A stretch of DNA of 64,000 nucleotides from Pedobacter cryoconitis. Its GTDB lineage: Bacteria > Bacteroidota > Bacteroidia > Sphingobacteriales > Sphingobacteriaceae. Below the pieces are notes generated by a model. It did not search any database, had not been told where the DNA came from, and worked only from the letters and a program-made list of their open reading frames with translations. The position numbers and the translations under genes were made by a program. Location: NCBI RefSeq assembly GCF_014200605.1, contig NZ_JACHCE010000001.1, positions 1,178,001 through 1,242,000 of the forward strand, given 5' to 3'. Shown one piece after another: positions 9,449 through 19,400 of the stretch. Every line of letters starts with the position of its first letter. Position 1 is the stretch's first letter.

Positions 9449-9808
9449 ATGAGCTATAAACTCCTTCTTATTTTTACCACGCTCTTTTTTCAATGGCCTA
9501 ATGTGACAAAACACTGGAAAAGCAATGATGCGCCTGGTTACTGTAATGCCACCTTCGAAGACTTTAATGGCAAACAGGACTTCAAAGTTAAACTTACAAA
9601 AAATGAGGCCTTTGTTTTCAAATATTCGGCAACGCTGACAAAAGGCACTTTACATCTTGCTGTAAAATCGAATTCAAAAACAATTTATGAGAAAGATATC
9701 AGTGGAACAATAACTGATGAAGTTCGGGTTGAAAACCCTAAAGGTGAAAAGTATAAATATACTTTTACTGCAAACCATGCAAACGGCAGCTTTGATGTGC
9801 GCTATTAA
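9449..9808 (+). CDS. Small secreted beta-rich protein of unknown function
   Basis: The likely start is the ATG at 9449, giving 119 residues. An upstream in-frame ATG at 9371 would add 26 residues that do not look like a signal peptide. From 9449 the protein begins with a short hydrophobic segment (YKLLLIFTTLFFQW) that could be a signal peptide. The mature part alternates polar and hydrophobic residues and carries lysine-rich strands ('FKVKLTKNEAFVFKYSATLTKGTLHLAVKS'). This resembles small periplasmic beta-sandwich proteins. I do not recognise the family. It stands alone between araC and a convergent GNAT gene, with a strong inverted repeat 15 bp after its stop. Confidence 0.65.
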   Translation: MSYKLLLIFTTLFFQWPNVTKHWKSNDAPGYCNATFEDFNGKQDFKVKLTKNEAFVFKYSATLTKGTLHLAVKSNSKTIYEKDISGTITDEVRVENPKGEKYKYTFTANHANGSFDVRY

Positions 9809-9822
9809 ACCAGCAAATAAAT

Positions 9823-9871
9823 ATTGTAATGGAAAAGGCTGTCTGATTCAGACAGCCTTTTCCATTACAAT
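9823..9871. terminator. Perfect 24-bp-arm inverted repeat, bidirectional terminator overlapping a coding end
   Basis: Bases 9823-9846 are the exact reverse complement of 9848-9871, with only 9847 at the centre. The core of each arm is AAAAGGCTGTCTGA or its complement. It lies between two convergent genes and can act in both directions; AT-rich flanks supply the tails. The right arm is also the last eight codons and the stop codon of the GNAT gene, so one arm is coding sequence. Confidence 0.85.
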
Positions 9872-10357
9872 AAATTCTATGGGTTGTTTGATATCCCCAA
9901 AAAGTCCGTCCCCTTCAAAGGGCTGTGTTTCTCCTGTAAAGGTGTAACCTCTGCGTTCATACCATTCAATCAGTTCCTGACGACTGCTGATGACTGTCAT
10001 AGTGATCTTATGGCAATTTGAGGCCTTTGCCATTACTTCGGCCTCCGCAAGTAAAGCCCTTCCAATTCCACCACCCTGAAGTGCAGGCGATACACTAAAC
10101 ATTCCAAGATATAATACTGGCCCTTTGACTTCCAGGTAAACAGATCCCAGGATTTGTCCATGATCATTTGTATATTTTAATATACTGATAGCATCGTTAC
10201 CGAAATAGGTAAGCAGTGTTTCTTCATTAATTCTGATACCACCTAACAGATCGGCTTCAGTTGTCCATCCTTTTTTTGATTCTTCACCACGGTAAGCAAT
10301 GTTAACTAAGCGGTTTAATTCGGGTACATCTGTAATTGCAGCTTTGGTAATCGGCAT
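9848..10357 (-). CDS. GNAT family N-acetyltransferase
   Basis: This 169-residue protein has the GNAT acetyl-CoA-binding signature 'LGMFSVSPALQGGGIGRALL' (about residues 90-110) and a C-terminal 'LIEWYERRGYTFTGE' element, as in single-domain GNAT enzymes. The substrate is unknown. The gene is monocistronic and convergent with the small gene at 9449. Its stop codon (complement of 9848-9850) lies inside the arm of the inverted repeat at 9823-9871, so its last codons also form the terminator stem. Confidence 0.9.
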   Translation of the reverse strand: MPITKAAITDVPELNRLVNIAYRGEESKKGWTTEADLLGGIRINEETLLTYFGNDAISILKYTNDHGQILGSVYLEVKGPVLYLGMFSVSPALQGGGIGRALLAEAEVMAKASNCHKITMTVISSRQELIEWYERRGYTFTGETQPFEGDGLFGDIKQPIEFIVMEKAV

Positions 10358-10413
10358 GTTTTTTTTGGCGCTAAATTAATATTTTATGTTAGCGTACCAA
10401 AAATTAAGCGGGA

Positions 10414-10443
10414 GTAATTATACCAGAGATCACGTATAATTAC
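10414..10443. repeat. Inverted repeat in the divergent promoter region before the unknown five-gene cluster
   Basis: GTAATTATA (10414-10422) and TATAATTAC (10435-10443) are perfect complements separated by 12 bp. They lie in the 173-bp region between the divergent GNAT gene and the gene at 10531. The position fits an operator or a promoter-proximal structure for the cluster. A second short inverted repeat (AGGGT/ACCCT) follows within about 30 bp. No function can be assigned. Confidence 0.4.
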
Positions 10444-10530
10444 GTAGTAAATAGGGTGAAAATACCCTGTTAAAAAATGTGGCTTTCAACCATATTTGTT
10501 TAGTTCTATAAATTAAACAAACTCAACCTC

Positions 10531-10866
10531 ATGGCAACAACGTATCCTTACACACAATCTTCGCCCCTGGTAAATAGCATTACTGCTACTACAGTGGTTT
10601 CTTTAAGCAATGGAATGCAGGTAGCTCAGATTGCTTTTACCACAGCCGCTGGTCAGCTGGGTCAGATTACATTATCTCCTGTTCAGCCAACTGCTGAAAA
10701 TGTAGAATTTAAGGCTGGCACGCAAACCCTGAAGATTAAGAAAGCAACTTTTTCTGCAGCTTTTGGCTTTGATCCTGGTCAGGTAACTGTAGAGGGAGAT
10801 GCAACTGATCAAAACGGTAAGAATGATACTGACTTTCAGAAACAGATTGCTTCCTGGTCAAACTAA
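10531..10866 (+). CDS. Small protein of unknown function, first gene of the giant-protein cluster
   Basis: This 111-residue protein has no signal peptide, no membrane segment and no Cys. It is rich in Thr, Ala, Gln and Ser, with alternating short strands ('VVSLSNGMQVAQIAF', 'QITLSPVQPTAENVEFKAG', 'GQVTVEGDATDQNGKNDTDF'). This suggests a compact beta-sandwich. I do not recognise the family. It is followed 31 bp later by a secreted small protein and then three large genes, all on the plus strand with gaps of 8-42 bp, so it is probably the promoter-proximal gene of that operon. Its small size and lead position suggest a highly expressed structural or chaperone-like subunit, but nothing in the sequence proves this. 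Confidence 0.75.
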   Translation: MATTYPYTQSSPLVNSITATTVVSLSNGMQVAQIAFTTAAGQLGQITLSPVQPTAENVEFKAGTQTLKIKKATFSAAFGFDPGQVTVEGDATDQNGKNDTDFQKQIASWSN

Positions 10867-10897
10867 TTCAAAATTACGCTCTCAACTATATAATTTC

Positions 10898-11386
10898 ATG
10901 AAAGCAGACCTTTTGCCTTCATGGAATTATATAAAATCTTTCCTTTTTTTATTTGCGGTATTTTCTTGTTTTACGCTAAAGGCTGATGCGCAGTATCAAC
11001 CTCAGAAAAAGCAGACAGCTGTATCCTCTGTTGCCGGACAGCAGCAAATATTAGAGAAAGGCAAAACCGGGGAACGGTATTTTGGAGATTTAATGGTCAG
11101 CTATACAGTTGATTCAACAGGAACCAATGTGTTATGCTCGCTATACCTGGTCACACAATTTGTTTACATGCGTAACCTGAATGCAACCAGCCCTGATTGT
11201 GATTTTGACGTAGAATTGGGTCTGGGGAAATCGGCAGGCCGTTTACATCTGAATTTAATAAATACAGACCCGCATTCAGTTTCTACTTTATACGGAAACT
11301 TTACCTATACGGTAAGTTCAAACAATACTTCTTATCTGTTCAAAGGTGATTTAACCGGTTGGTTTTTAAGTAATACTATAAAATAA
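10898..11386 (+). CDS. Secreted small beta-rich protein of unknown function
   Basis: The frame is open from 10799, but the ATG at 10898 is preferred because it opens directly into a signal peptide (hydrophobic 'SFLFLFAVFSCFTL', then 'KADAQ'). It also avoids a 68-bp overlap with the preceding gene. The 162-residue product has a Gln/Lys-rich mature N-terminus followed by beta-type sequence ('FGDLMVSYTVDSTGTNVLCSLY', 'AGRLHLNLINTD', 'LYGNFTYTVSSNN'). No known domain was recognised. It is the only product of the five-gene cluster with an export signal, and its stop lies 8 bp before the next start. Confidence 0.75.
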   Translation: MKADLLPSWNYIKSFLFLFAVFSCFTLKADAQYQPQKKQTAVSSVAGQQQILEKGKTGERYFGDLMVSYTVDSTGTNVLCSLYLVTQFVYMRNLNATSPDCDFDVELGLGKSAGRLHLNLINTDPHSVSTLYGNFTYTVSSNNTSYLFKGDLTGWFLSNTIK

Positions 11387-11394
11387 TAGTAATA

Positions 11395-14300
11395 ATGGAT
11401 GAACTTACGATCAGCAATATTTCATCAGGAAATACTGCTCTTTATACAGCTGCAGCAGCAGATGGCACCTGGTTTGCTTTTTTACTTGATCAGGGTGTTT
11501 CCTGTCCGGAAAATACAATAACCATCAGTCAGACTGTAAAATATCAGGGTTATTATTTATTTGCCACAACAGCCCCGACAGGTGATATCAATACATTTGT
11601 GACCAATTGCTGGTCGTATCTGATACCACTAAAAGTAACCTATCAATATAGCGCGATAGTCTGGATGACTAATCCCCAGGGGCCGTTTAATACAGCCAAT
11701 ACATTGCAGCTTGTTTTGTCTTTCTCCGGCGGGCTGCAATTTCAGGTACTGAAGCCGCTGAATTTTAATTTTGGATATAATTATGCCTCCTTATATATCA
11801 GTAACAGTACTAACCTGGTCATTGATCCGGTCAATAACAGGTTCGATTTCCAGATAGATCCCAATTATTCTTTTATCAAATTACAAACCAATACCGTACA
11901 AAGTAATTCGCAGGTCAGGTCAGACTTACTGGTTCCGATGACAGGAATAGGGAAAGGATGTATGCGTTTTCAAGCTTATTTAAGTACGGCGACTGATTAT
12001 AATACCGGGAATTTCAACTTTGCCTTAAAATATTTCTTTCCTGATTCGGTAAGCGGACAAATTTCAGAAATCAATGCTTCCCTGCTGATCCCTGGAAATC
12101 AGAATGATTTTGATATTTATCAATGCAGCTTATATCCTCCGGATATGCTGAATAGTGCAGGTAATTACACTTATTTTGCGCCAACCGGACAAAGCTGGAA
12201 CAGCAATACTAAATTAACAACAGCTACAGTCATGGCTGCTTCATTTATGACTGATTATGGTTATCCGCTGAACTTAATCCCTGTAGTTTCGTGGGATGCG
12301 GCATATCTGCCCGACACCTATCCCGTAACAGGAAGTACGCTGATGATTTTTAGTCCCCGTTGTCCTTCAGATCCTAATTCGAGATGGTACTTATTGCCTG
12401 AAGGAAATTATCGGATTGGGATAGCAGAAGCTTATGTGCCTTACCTTGATGGTAAAAACCAATTGCGTTTTTTATGCGGATTGGCTGGAACTGAAAGTAT
12501 CAGCTTTACCCCGCAAACTTCAAAAACAACCGGAGATCTGATCAGTTTTATTCCGGGACAGGCTGCACAGGCCACACAATTTCCGATCGTGCCAACAGAT
12601 AATGTCGTTGGGAGCAATACGGGCAAAACAGGCTTAGTGAATACCTATATTACCTCATGGGCAGGTTTTGCGGCAGGTTTACAAACTAATCAGCCAATTA
12701 TTTACCATGCCCAGCCACAAGGCTCTTCATTATTTGCCCAAAAACAGGATGTTTTTAATAGTGATGTGCTATTAGGCTATCAAATTCTAAATGCGGGTAC
12801 ACTTTCTACCGGAAATGAAGTCTCTTATTTTCCGATTGCTGCCTATGGTCAGTCTTTAACGGCACCAGCAGATTTTGATCCCATGCAGTTTGAACAGCAA
12901 ATCCTTAATCCTTCGCGTAAATCTGAAATTGCAGAAAGCCAGAAGGCAGAGGCCGAAATGCTGACCGCAAAGAGACGTACAAACCAAAGGCTATTGCACA
13001 GTGAAGCCAATGAAAATATAATCAAAACGACCAGTAATCAGGGGTTTTATATAGAAGTTGATCAGGATACGAGTGTTTGGGATACCTTGAAGATGGCAGT
13101 GAATGATGATTTGCAAGGACTGAATTCAGTGCTGTCATTTGATGCCCTTTCTGCAAAACTCCAGTCGGTTTTTCAGAGCAATCAGCTTTTTCTAGTGGTC
13201 TCAGCAAATAAAGATGGGGTATTAGGAACATTCAATAGTGAAATGACTATTGAGGGATGGCCTTTTCATATCAATATACCAGCTGCAAACCCAACGGGGC
13301 AATATAAAAATGTTTTGCTGTTTAAATACTGTGATGGTGCATTGATTGATCTTTCTAAAAATATACAAAACTGGTCAGACCCTTCTTCTTTTACAGATAC
13401 CTCAGCAGATGGCCTTTCGAATGTTTCACTATGGCTGCAGCAATATCTGCAAAGCGGAATAGACAAATATGCCATCAACAATGATACTGATTATTATAAA
13501 TTTCATAAAGTAGCTACCGATCCGTCATGGAAGGGGATACTCGCGCTGAATGTAGATATTGATGTACAGAATTTTCCAGCTGATCTGCAGGGATTGTTAG
13601 CTGGTATTGATATGTCTAAATTTGCTGCCCACCATTTTGGCGTAGATTCCAGTTATATAGATCAGAAGGATGGGGAATTAAAAATGCAGAATCCAAGCTC
13701 TTTATTTGCATTGATTGATTACGAAGATACTGTCTATCAGCAATTGGGTTATTCAATTGAAGCCTATAAAAAACGCGCCCCGATTAATACTGCTGTAGAT
13801 TATACTTTTACAGTAATTACACTTAAGGTACTGTTTGAAAATACGCAGATTACGAATTTTAACAGTTACCTCGCATTTACGGTCAACAAGCTCTTTGATG
13901 AAAAAATAAATAGTATTAACCGGCAGAATCTGATTATCCTGACGGGCACTTACGAAGATCAGAATGGTATAGCCGCCTATACTTTTAATACCATGGATGA
14001 TATTATTCTGGTCATGGAAAGTGCGGTTTTTAATACGATAGAAATTGTGAAGGCTTCCTTTAACACGATCGTTCCCCAGCAGGCTGACAGTACTGATGAA
14101 GTTGATTCAACCTTTTCTTTCTGGGGATATCTGAATTTAAAAAGCCTTTCAGGATTTGATCTTTTGTCTTTTGGAAGTGAGAATAATACCCTTTCCAGTG
14201 GTTACGGAGCTTATTATTCGTCCATGTGTGTAGACTTGTCTTTCCCGCTGAATACGCCGACTATTCAGACCTTCAGTTTTGACATTGGTCAGCTGAGTTT

Positions 14301-14853
14301 TGATACAGGACAGAGTGTTGCAAGAACAGACAGTCTTTATGCGCACTTTCCTTTGCAGCTTACCGGTATGTCTTATGGTGATGCCAGCAATTCGCCATCT
14401 TCACAGGGATATATGAGTGTACTGGTAGAAGGATTGGCTGCGCAGGCCGCTGTTTCGGGCCGCTGGTATGGACTGACTTTTACCCTTAATATGGGTTCGA
14501 TGGGTGCTTTAGCGAGTTCTGCCGGGTTTAATTCCATCTTTATGACCTGCTGGAGTCCCGGTCAGCAGGGGGCCGCTGCAATGATCAAACTTTCGGGAGT
14601 AAATCCGCAGGCCCCTGCATTTAGTTTACAGGGCGTTATCAATATAGGAATTGGCGTGATTATGCTCCAGAATATATCTGCGATGGGGAAAACGCCTTCT
14701 TATATGATGCAGATCAATAATATTGTGCTGAAACTATTGGGACTTTCATTTCCTGCCGGCGGGAATATCAATTTTTACCTGTTTGGCAATCCGGATGTAA
14801 GCGGAGCTCCGCAAAGCCTGGGATGGTATGCCAATTATGCCGAAAAAAGCTAA
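11395..14853 (+). CDS. Large (1152-aa) beta-rich protein of unknown function
   Basis: The start ATG lies 8 bp after the previous stop and the frame is uninterrupted. There is no signal peptide or transmembrane segment. The composition is rich in Ser, Thr, Asn, Gln, Tyr and Phe and poor in Cys. The N-terminal half reads as successive beta strands. Around residues 505-535 a short charged helix ('RKSEIAESQKAEAEMLTAKRR') separates two halves. The C-terminal part ('GRWYGLTFTLNMGSMGALASSAGF', 'INFYLFGNPDVSG', ending 'LGWYANYAEKS') recalls the ends of giant bacterial proteins I associate, without certainty, with DUF6603. Its neighbours are the 524-aa glycosyltransferase-like and the 2800-aa beta-rich genes. 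No function is assigned. Confidence 0.8.
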   Translation: MDELTISNISSGNTALYTAAAADGTWFAFLLDQGVSCPENTITISQTVKYQGYYLFATTAPTGDINTFVTNCWSYLIPLKVTYQYSAIVWMTNPQGPFNTANTLQLVLSFSGGLQFQVLKPLNFNFGYNYASLYISNSTNLVIDPVNNRFDFQIDPNYSFIKLQTNTVQSNSQVRSDLLVPMTGIGKGCMRFQAYLSTATDYNTGNFNFALKYFFPDSVSGQISEINASLLIPGNQNDFDIYQCSLYPPDMLNSAGNYTYFAPTGQSWNSNTKLTTATVMAASFMTDYGYPLNLIPVVSWDAAYLPDTYPVTGSTLMIFSPRCPSDPNSRWYLLPEGNYRIGIAEAYVPYLDGKNQLRFLCGLAGTESISFTPQTSKTTGDLISFIPGQAAQATQFPIVPTDNVVGSNTGKTGLVNTYITSWAGFAAGLQTNQPIIYHAQPQGSSLFAQKQDVFNSDVLLGYQILNAGTLSTGNEVSYFPIAAYGQSLTAPADFDPMQFEQQILNPSRKSEIAESQKAEAEMLTAKRRTNQRLLHSEANENIIKTTSNQGFYIEVDQDTSVWDTLKMAVNDDLQGLNSVLSFDALSAKLQSVFQSNQLFLVVSANKDGVLGTFNSEMTIEGWPFHINIPAANPTGQYKNVLLFKYCDGALIDLSKNIQNWSDPSSFTDTSADGLSNVSLWLQQYLQSGIDKYAINNDTDYYKFHKVATDPSWKGILALNVDIDVQNFPADLQGLLAGIDMSKFAAHHFGVDSSYIDQKDGELKMQNPSSLFALIDYEDTVYQQLGYSIEAYKKRAPINTAVDYTFTVITLKVLFENTQITNFNSYLAFTVNKLFDEKINSINRQNLIILTGTYEDQNGIAAYTFNTMDDIILVMESAVFNTIEIVKASFNTIVPQQADSTDEVDSTFSFWGYLNLKSLSGFDLLSFGSENNTLSSGYGAYYSSMCVDLSFPLNTPTIQTFSFDIGQLSFDTGQSVARTDSLYAHFPLQLTGMSYGDASNSPSSQGYMSVLVEGLAAQAAVSGRWYGLTFTLNMGSMGALASSAGFNSIFMTCWSPGQQGAAAMIKLSGVNPQAPAFSLQGVINIGIGVIMLQNISAMGKTPSYMMQINNIVLKLLGLSFPAGGNINFYLFGNPDVSGAPQSLGWYANYAEKS

Positions 14854-14881
14854 TCAATGTTAACTTAAGTCAACTCATAAG

Positions 14882-16456
14882 ATGCCATTAATTGAACAAA
14901 TCCAGGAATTGATGCTCGAGGCGGGTGATATTTTCACGAAGAGCCTTGGGGACCGTAAATTAAAAATCTCACAGTTTCTGCAAACACAGGATTTAATCAG
15001 GGTATATGTGAATGCTTCAAGTGGTTTGGGGCATCAGGCAACTACGATAGGAATATTATACCGGCTGATAGCTTTGGGCTACAATACGCAGGGAAAAACC
15101 GCACAAATTATTTATGATAATTCTGATGGGGCTACAGCTGCTAAATTACAATTACTGATCCCGGGGTTTTCTGCTGCGGATCCTCAGCCACTGACATTTA
15201 ATAATGTAAGATTTGAGTTTATTACCCTGGCAGATTTTCCAGCCAGTGCTCCTGCACTTATCTCTTTCGGGGTTACAGGTGGTTTTGATGATAATGTGGC
15301 TAATCTTGCTACACGTTGTAATGTAGAGTTTTTTCTGAAACTGCAGCCTTTTCAATGGACTATGCAGAATGCTATCCAGCGGAAAGATTCAGCGGACTAT
15401 ATTATTTTGGAAACTATTGTTGCTTTAGATACTGCAGCATTTGTCAATCAGGGTTATTATATTCCGCCACCGGCAATGGGAGAAACGCAATACGGCTGGT
15501 TTGAGGCTGCTGCCCCTGCAAAAGTAACCCCGTACAGGCAGATCATAGCGGCCTGTACAGGAGAAGAATCTATAAATCTGATGCCTGTTTATGGGATCGG
15601 GAATAAACCTTTGGAAGGTATTCCTCAGAGTAATTATGTAATTGAGGCTATGCCAGACGTCCGTTCTGCAACAGCTCTTTTTTATTTAGTGGCAGCAGTA
15701 GCTGACAGACAAACAAAACCGGCATTACCAGCACTTAATAAGGCAGCTGTAATTGTGAATATTGCTACAAATACTCCGGAATGTTATGCAGAATTTGCTG
15801 AACTGATTAGTGGGGCAAAGGATGGTTCACAAGGATTAAATGATTATGTGAATACAAATAATCTGACTACAGGCACCCCGCAGAGCAGAATTTATATTAA
15901 AAGTTTTGATAGCGGAGATTTGCAGGCTACACTGGAATTTTTGCAGGAGCCAGGTAATGCTACTAAAATTTTAATTATTAAAATGAATGGTTTGCCGCTT
16001 TATGCTTTTGATTATATGTATGCTCAAAGTTCGCTGCCACCGGTTTTTGAAGGAAAGGGAACGGCTAACCTGGTACTGAATTTAAATAAACCATTTATTA
16101 ATCTTGTTAAAGATAGAACAAGAGCGCCTTCAGTTGCTGTTCCCAGATGGCGTAATGTGGTGTATCCGACATTGCCTTTAAATGCTGCCCCGGGGCAAAT
16201 TGCTCAGGACATCCAAAATCAAAAGATTTTCAGAATGAAGGAAGGTATAGCCACATTCAATGGTCAGGTTGTGGCAAATTTTGATACAACCTCAGTCTTT
16301 GCACTGGCTACCCTGATTGAGCAGTCCTATACAGCTGACTCAGTTACAAATACTTATTTCACAAATCTTTATGGTTTTTATCATGATGAGAATAACGATA
16401 AGCTTTTACTGAGTTTATGTTATTTTCTGAGTTATGTAAATGGGCTGGAACCCTGA
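14882..16456 (+). CDS. Unknown protein with glycosyltransferase-like (GT-B) features
   Basis: This 524-residue soluble protein has no signal peptide. Two places resemble GT-B enzymes. Near residues 43-66, 'VNASSGLGHQATTIGILYRL' looks like the N-terminal Ser-Gly-x-Gly-His acceptor-site loop seen in MurG- and UGT-like folds. Near residues 369-410, 'QSSLPPVFEGKGTANLVLNL' followed by NKPF looks like the nucleotide-sugar-domain Glu/Gly region with 'P..EG..T' and a following Pro. Between them lies an alpha/beta pattern with Rossmann-like strands ('KAAVIVNIATNTPEC', 'ATKILIIKMNG'). The enzyme assignment is inference from these motifs. It sits 28 bp after the 1152-aa gene and 42 bp before the 2800-aa gene, so it may modify or assemble with those proteins. 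Confidence 0.7.
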   Translation: MPLIEQIQELMLEAGDIFTKSLGDRKLKISQFLQTQDLIRVYVNASSGLGHQATTIGILYRLIALGYNTQGKTAQIIYDNSDGATAAKLQLLIPGFSAADPQPLTFNNVRFEFITLADFPASAPALISFGVTGGFDDNVANLATRCNVEFFLKLQPFQWTMQNAIQRKDSADYIILETIVALDTAAFVNQGYYIPPPAMGETQYGWFEAAAPAKVTPYRQIIAACTGEESINLMPVYGIGNKPLEGIPQSNYVIEAMPDVRSATALFYLVAAVADRQTKPALPALNKAAVIVNIATNTPECYAEFAELISGAKDGSQGLNDYVNTNNLTTGTPQSRIYIKSFDSGDLQATLEFLQEPGNATKILIIKMNGLPLYAFDYMYAQSSLPPVFEGKGTANLVLNLNKPFINLVKDRTRAPSVAVPRWRNVVYPTLPLNAAPGQIAQDIQNQKIFRMKEGIATFNGQVVANFDTTSVFALATLIEQSYTADSVTNTYFTNLYGFYHDENNDKLLLSLCYFLSYVNGLEP

Positions 16457-16498
16457 TCCTTTGTCATTGATATCCTTTAAAATTCACATCATCATCTT

Positions 16499-19400
16499 AT
16501 GAGCACACCAAATCTTCAGCAAATATTCGTTGGTTTACAAGGCCAGATCAACCAGAAAGGTCAGCTTTATTTTGTGAATGCCTGTACGGCAATTGGATTG
16601 CCCATTACGGCTTCTGCTTACAGTAATCTTGTTCCTGACGGACAGCTGATTATTCAGACCGTAGTTTTAACCATGCCTGATGAAAATACGGTATTGGTCA
16701 CTGGCAGCACCAGCTCTTTTGATTATATCGATTCGCCGGTAAGTGTTAAGTTTTATATCAGTGACGGTGTGCTCAACGATGAGCTGATCCTTAGTTTTGG
16801 AACTCAGCAGCTCAGTATGCCTGGTGTATCCTGGTTTTATGTAGGTAACCCCGGTTATGCAATTACTGTTGCCGAAGCACAAATCCCTGTAACAGGTTTT
16901 GTGACGGGGACAATTAGTGCAGGTGTAGTTCTGGATATCGAAATCGGTTTTCCTTTAACCAATAATATCTGGTTACTGAATGCAACCTGTGAAGCTCCTT
17001 ATCCGGGTATTTCTAATTTTTTTCAATTGGTAGGGGGGATAAATTTACAGGCCATATTACCACCCCCATTTAATATATTCAGTGACCTTGGCCTGCAATC
17101 GATTAATCTCGCTTATAACAAATCATCTTCAGCAATTGAATATATCGTGCTGGCTATTGCTACCGATCCCAATCACCAGTGGAACATCCTGCCTGGCGTA
17201 ATTGTTACAGGTTTATCATTTATCTGTACCGTAAATAACCCCGGAGATAATAAAACAAGATCTGCCGCTTATTTGATTTCCGGAACTTTTACAATTGGGC
17301 CTCCTGAAGCCAATACCATGGTGGTATCTGCTAACGTACCTGATTTCAGCGCCAGTGTTTCGCTCGAAGAAGGAGCGATTCAGCTGGGTGATCTGATCAC
17401 TATGTTTTTGCCGGGGGTAACTTTGGATTTAAAGTCTGAGATCAGTTCTTTCAGTCTCAATATTGATCCTTCCGCACAATCTTATATGATTGACTGCGGA
17501 ATTCAGTCTGACTGGAAATTCTTTACATTACCTAACGGGACAAGTTTTACCATGACTGCCCTGCAAATGACCATTAGTTCACAACAGGGAACATCCAGTG
17601 GTCAGATTGCCGGAACCTTTCATATCGGGGATACGAATACCAATGATGGCTCAGGAGTGGACCTGACCGTATTTGCAGGTTATGCGGCTAAAGCCTGGAG
17701 TTTTGGTGCCAGAACAGGGCAGGACCAGGTTATTTCACTGATTGCTATTGCTTATACCTTTCTGGAGCCTTTTGGAATGGCTTTTTTACCGGAATGGGTG
17801 AACAATCCGGTATTGGATATCAAAAATGTATCCTTCCTGGCTACCATTCCGGATGCTTCAGAAAAACTGCCTGATGTTTATAATTTTTCCGGAGAGGTTC
17901 TCTGGCAGCTGGATTATAACTCCTTTCATCTGGCATTGGATGCAACAGTAGATATTACTTATAGTGATGGGAAAAGCTCCGGGACCATCACTGGTTTAAC
18001 TGATTTATTCGGGCTCAAATTCACAATCGGCTACCAGTTTGGTGAAGCAGACCCAACCCTGGTTTACCTGATGTGGGAGGGGATTAAATGTACCTATCTC
18101 AGTGATAGTACGACGAAAACAGATACCATTACATTTGCCATTACCGGCATGTCACTGGGCGAAATTATCACAGATTTTATCGCCTCGTTTTCGCCCGGCT
18201 TTACATTGCCTGCACCCTGGAACATGTTAAACAGTGTGAACCTGGATGGCTTGAGTTTTGTCTATACACGTAACGAAACTGATCCCACAAAAAATATTAT
18301 TAAAGGTACATTACCGCTCAATATAGATTTAGGTTTTATTAAGATTTCCAGTATTAACCTCACTAAAGATGTAACTGGTCTGTTTCTTGGCTTTGAAGGG
18401 GCCTTTCTTGGCATTCCAATTTCCTCTGCCAATCCGGATACCAAGGCACTTTCGGGTAAAGGAAGTAATGCCCAGAACATGCCGGCAGTACCTGGTTTGG
18501 GATCTCAGTTTTTTGACCTGCATTTTCTTGGCCTCGGCCAGCATGTAGGTATTCAGGGGGCATCATCGTATAATTCTGTCATTGAAGCTGTAGATGCAAT
18601 GAGTAAAGCATTTCAGCCTGCTGAACCTGGAAGTTTACCTGTGCCAACCTCTTCAAACCCACCACTTGTTTATCAGCAGGAAAGTAACTGGCTGATCGGG
18701 GCAGATTTCACGCTGGCTAAATTTTACCGGATCTCTTTTGTTTTTAATGATCCTAATTTATACGGACTGGCTATTTCCATTACAAAGGATGCTAAGTTTT
18801 TAGGCAACCTTAATTTTGAAATCCTTTATAAAAAAATAAATGATTCTATAGGGATGTATCAGCTTGATCTCCAGCTTCCCGATGAATTCAGACACCTGGA
18901 ATTCGGAGAAGTATCCTTTACTTTACCAGTGATCGGTATCCAGATTTATACCAATGGGGATTTTTATCTGGATTTCGGTTTTCCAGCCAGTATCACTGAT
19001 TTCTCGAGATCATTTACCGTACAGGTATTTCCATTTATAGGCCAGGGTGGTTTTTATTTCGGATTACTGAGCGGGGCAACATCGACTAATATTCCATCTA
19101 CAACCTGTGGTTATTTTGGTACCGTAGTAGAATTTGGGCTCGGTTTATCTTTAGGGGTTGGTAAAACTGTGGATGAAGGCATTCTTAAAGCCGGACTTTC
19201 GCTCACTGCTGTAGGGATTTTCCAGGGAACTATTGCCCTTTTCACTCCTACACCAGGCAACGGGGCTCAGGATGATACCTATTATTGTTTACAGGGAACT
19301 ATGGGATTAACAGGACGTATTTATGGTTCAGTTGATTTTGCCATTATATCTGCATCACTGGATATAACGGCCTATATTTATGTCATCTTCAGAATAGAAA

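Noticed and set aside
10799..10897. N-terminal extension of the 162-aa secreted protein
   Set aside because: It overlaps the preceding gene by 68 bp and would bury the signal peptide.
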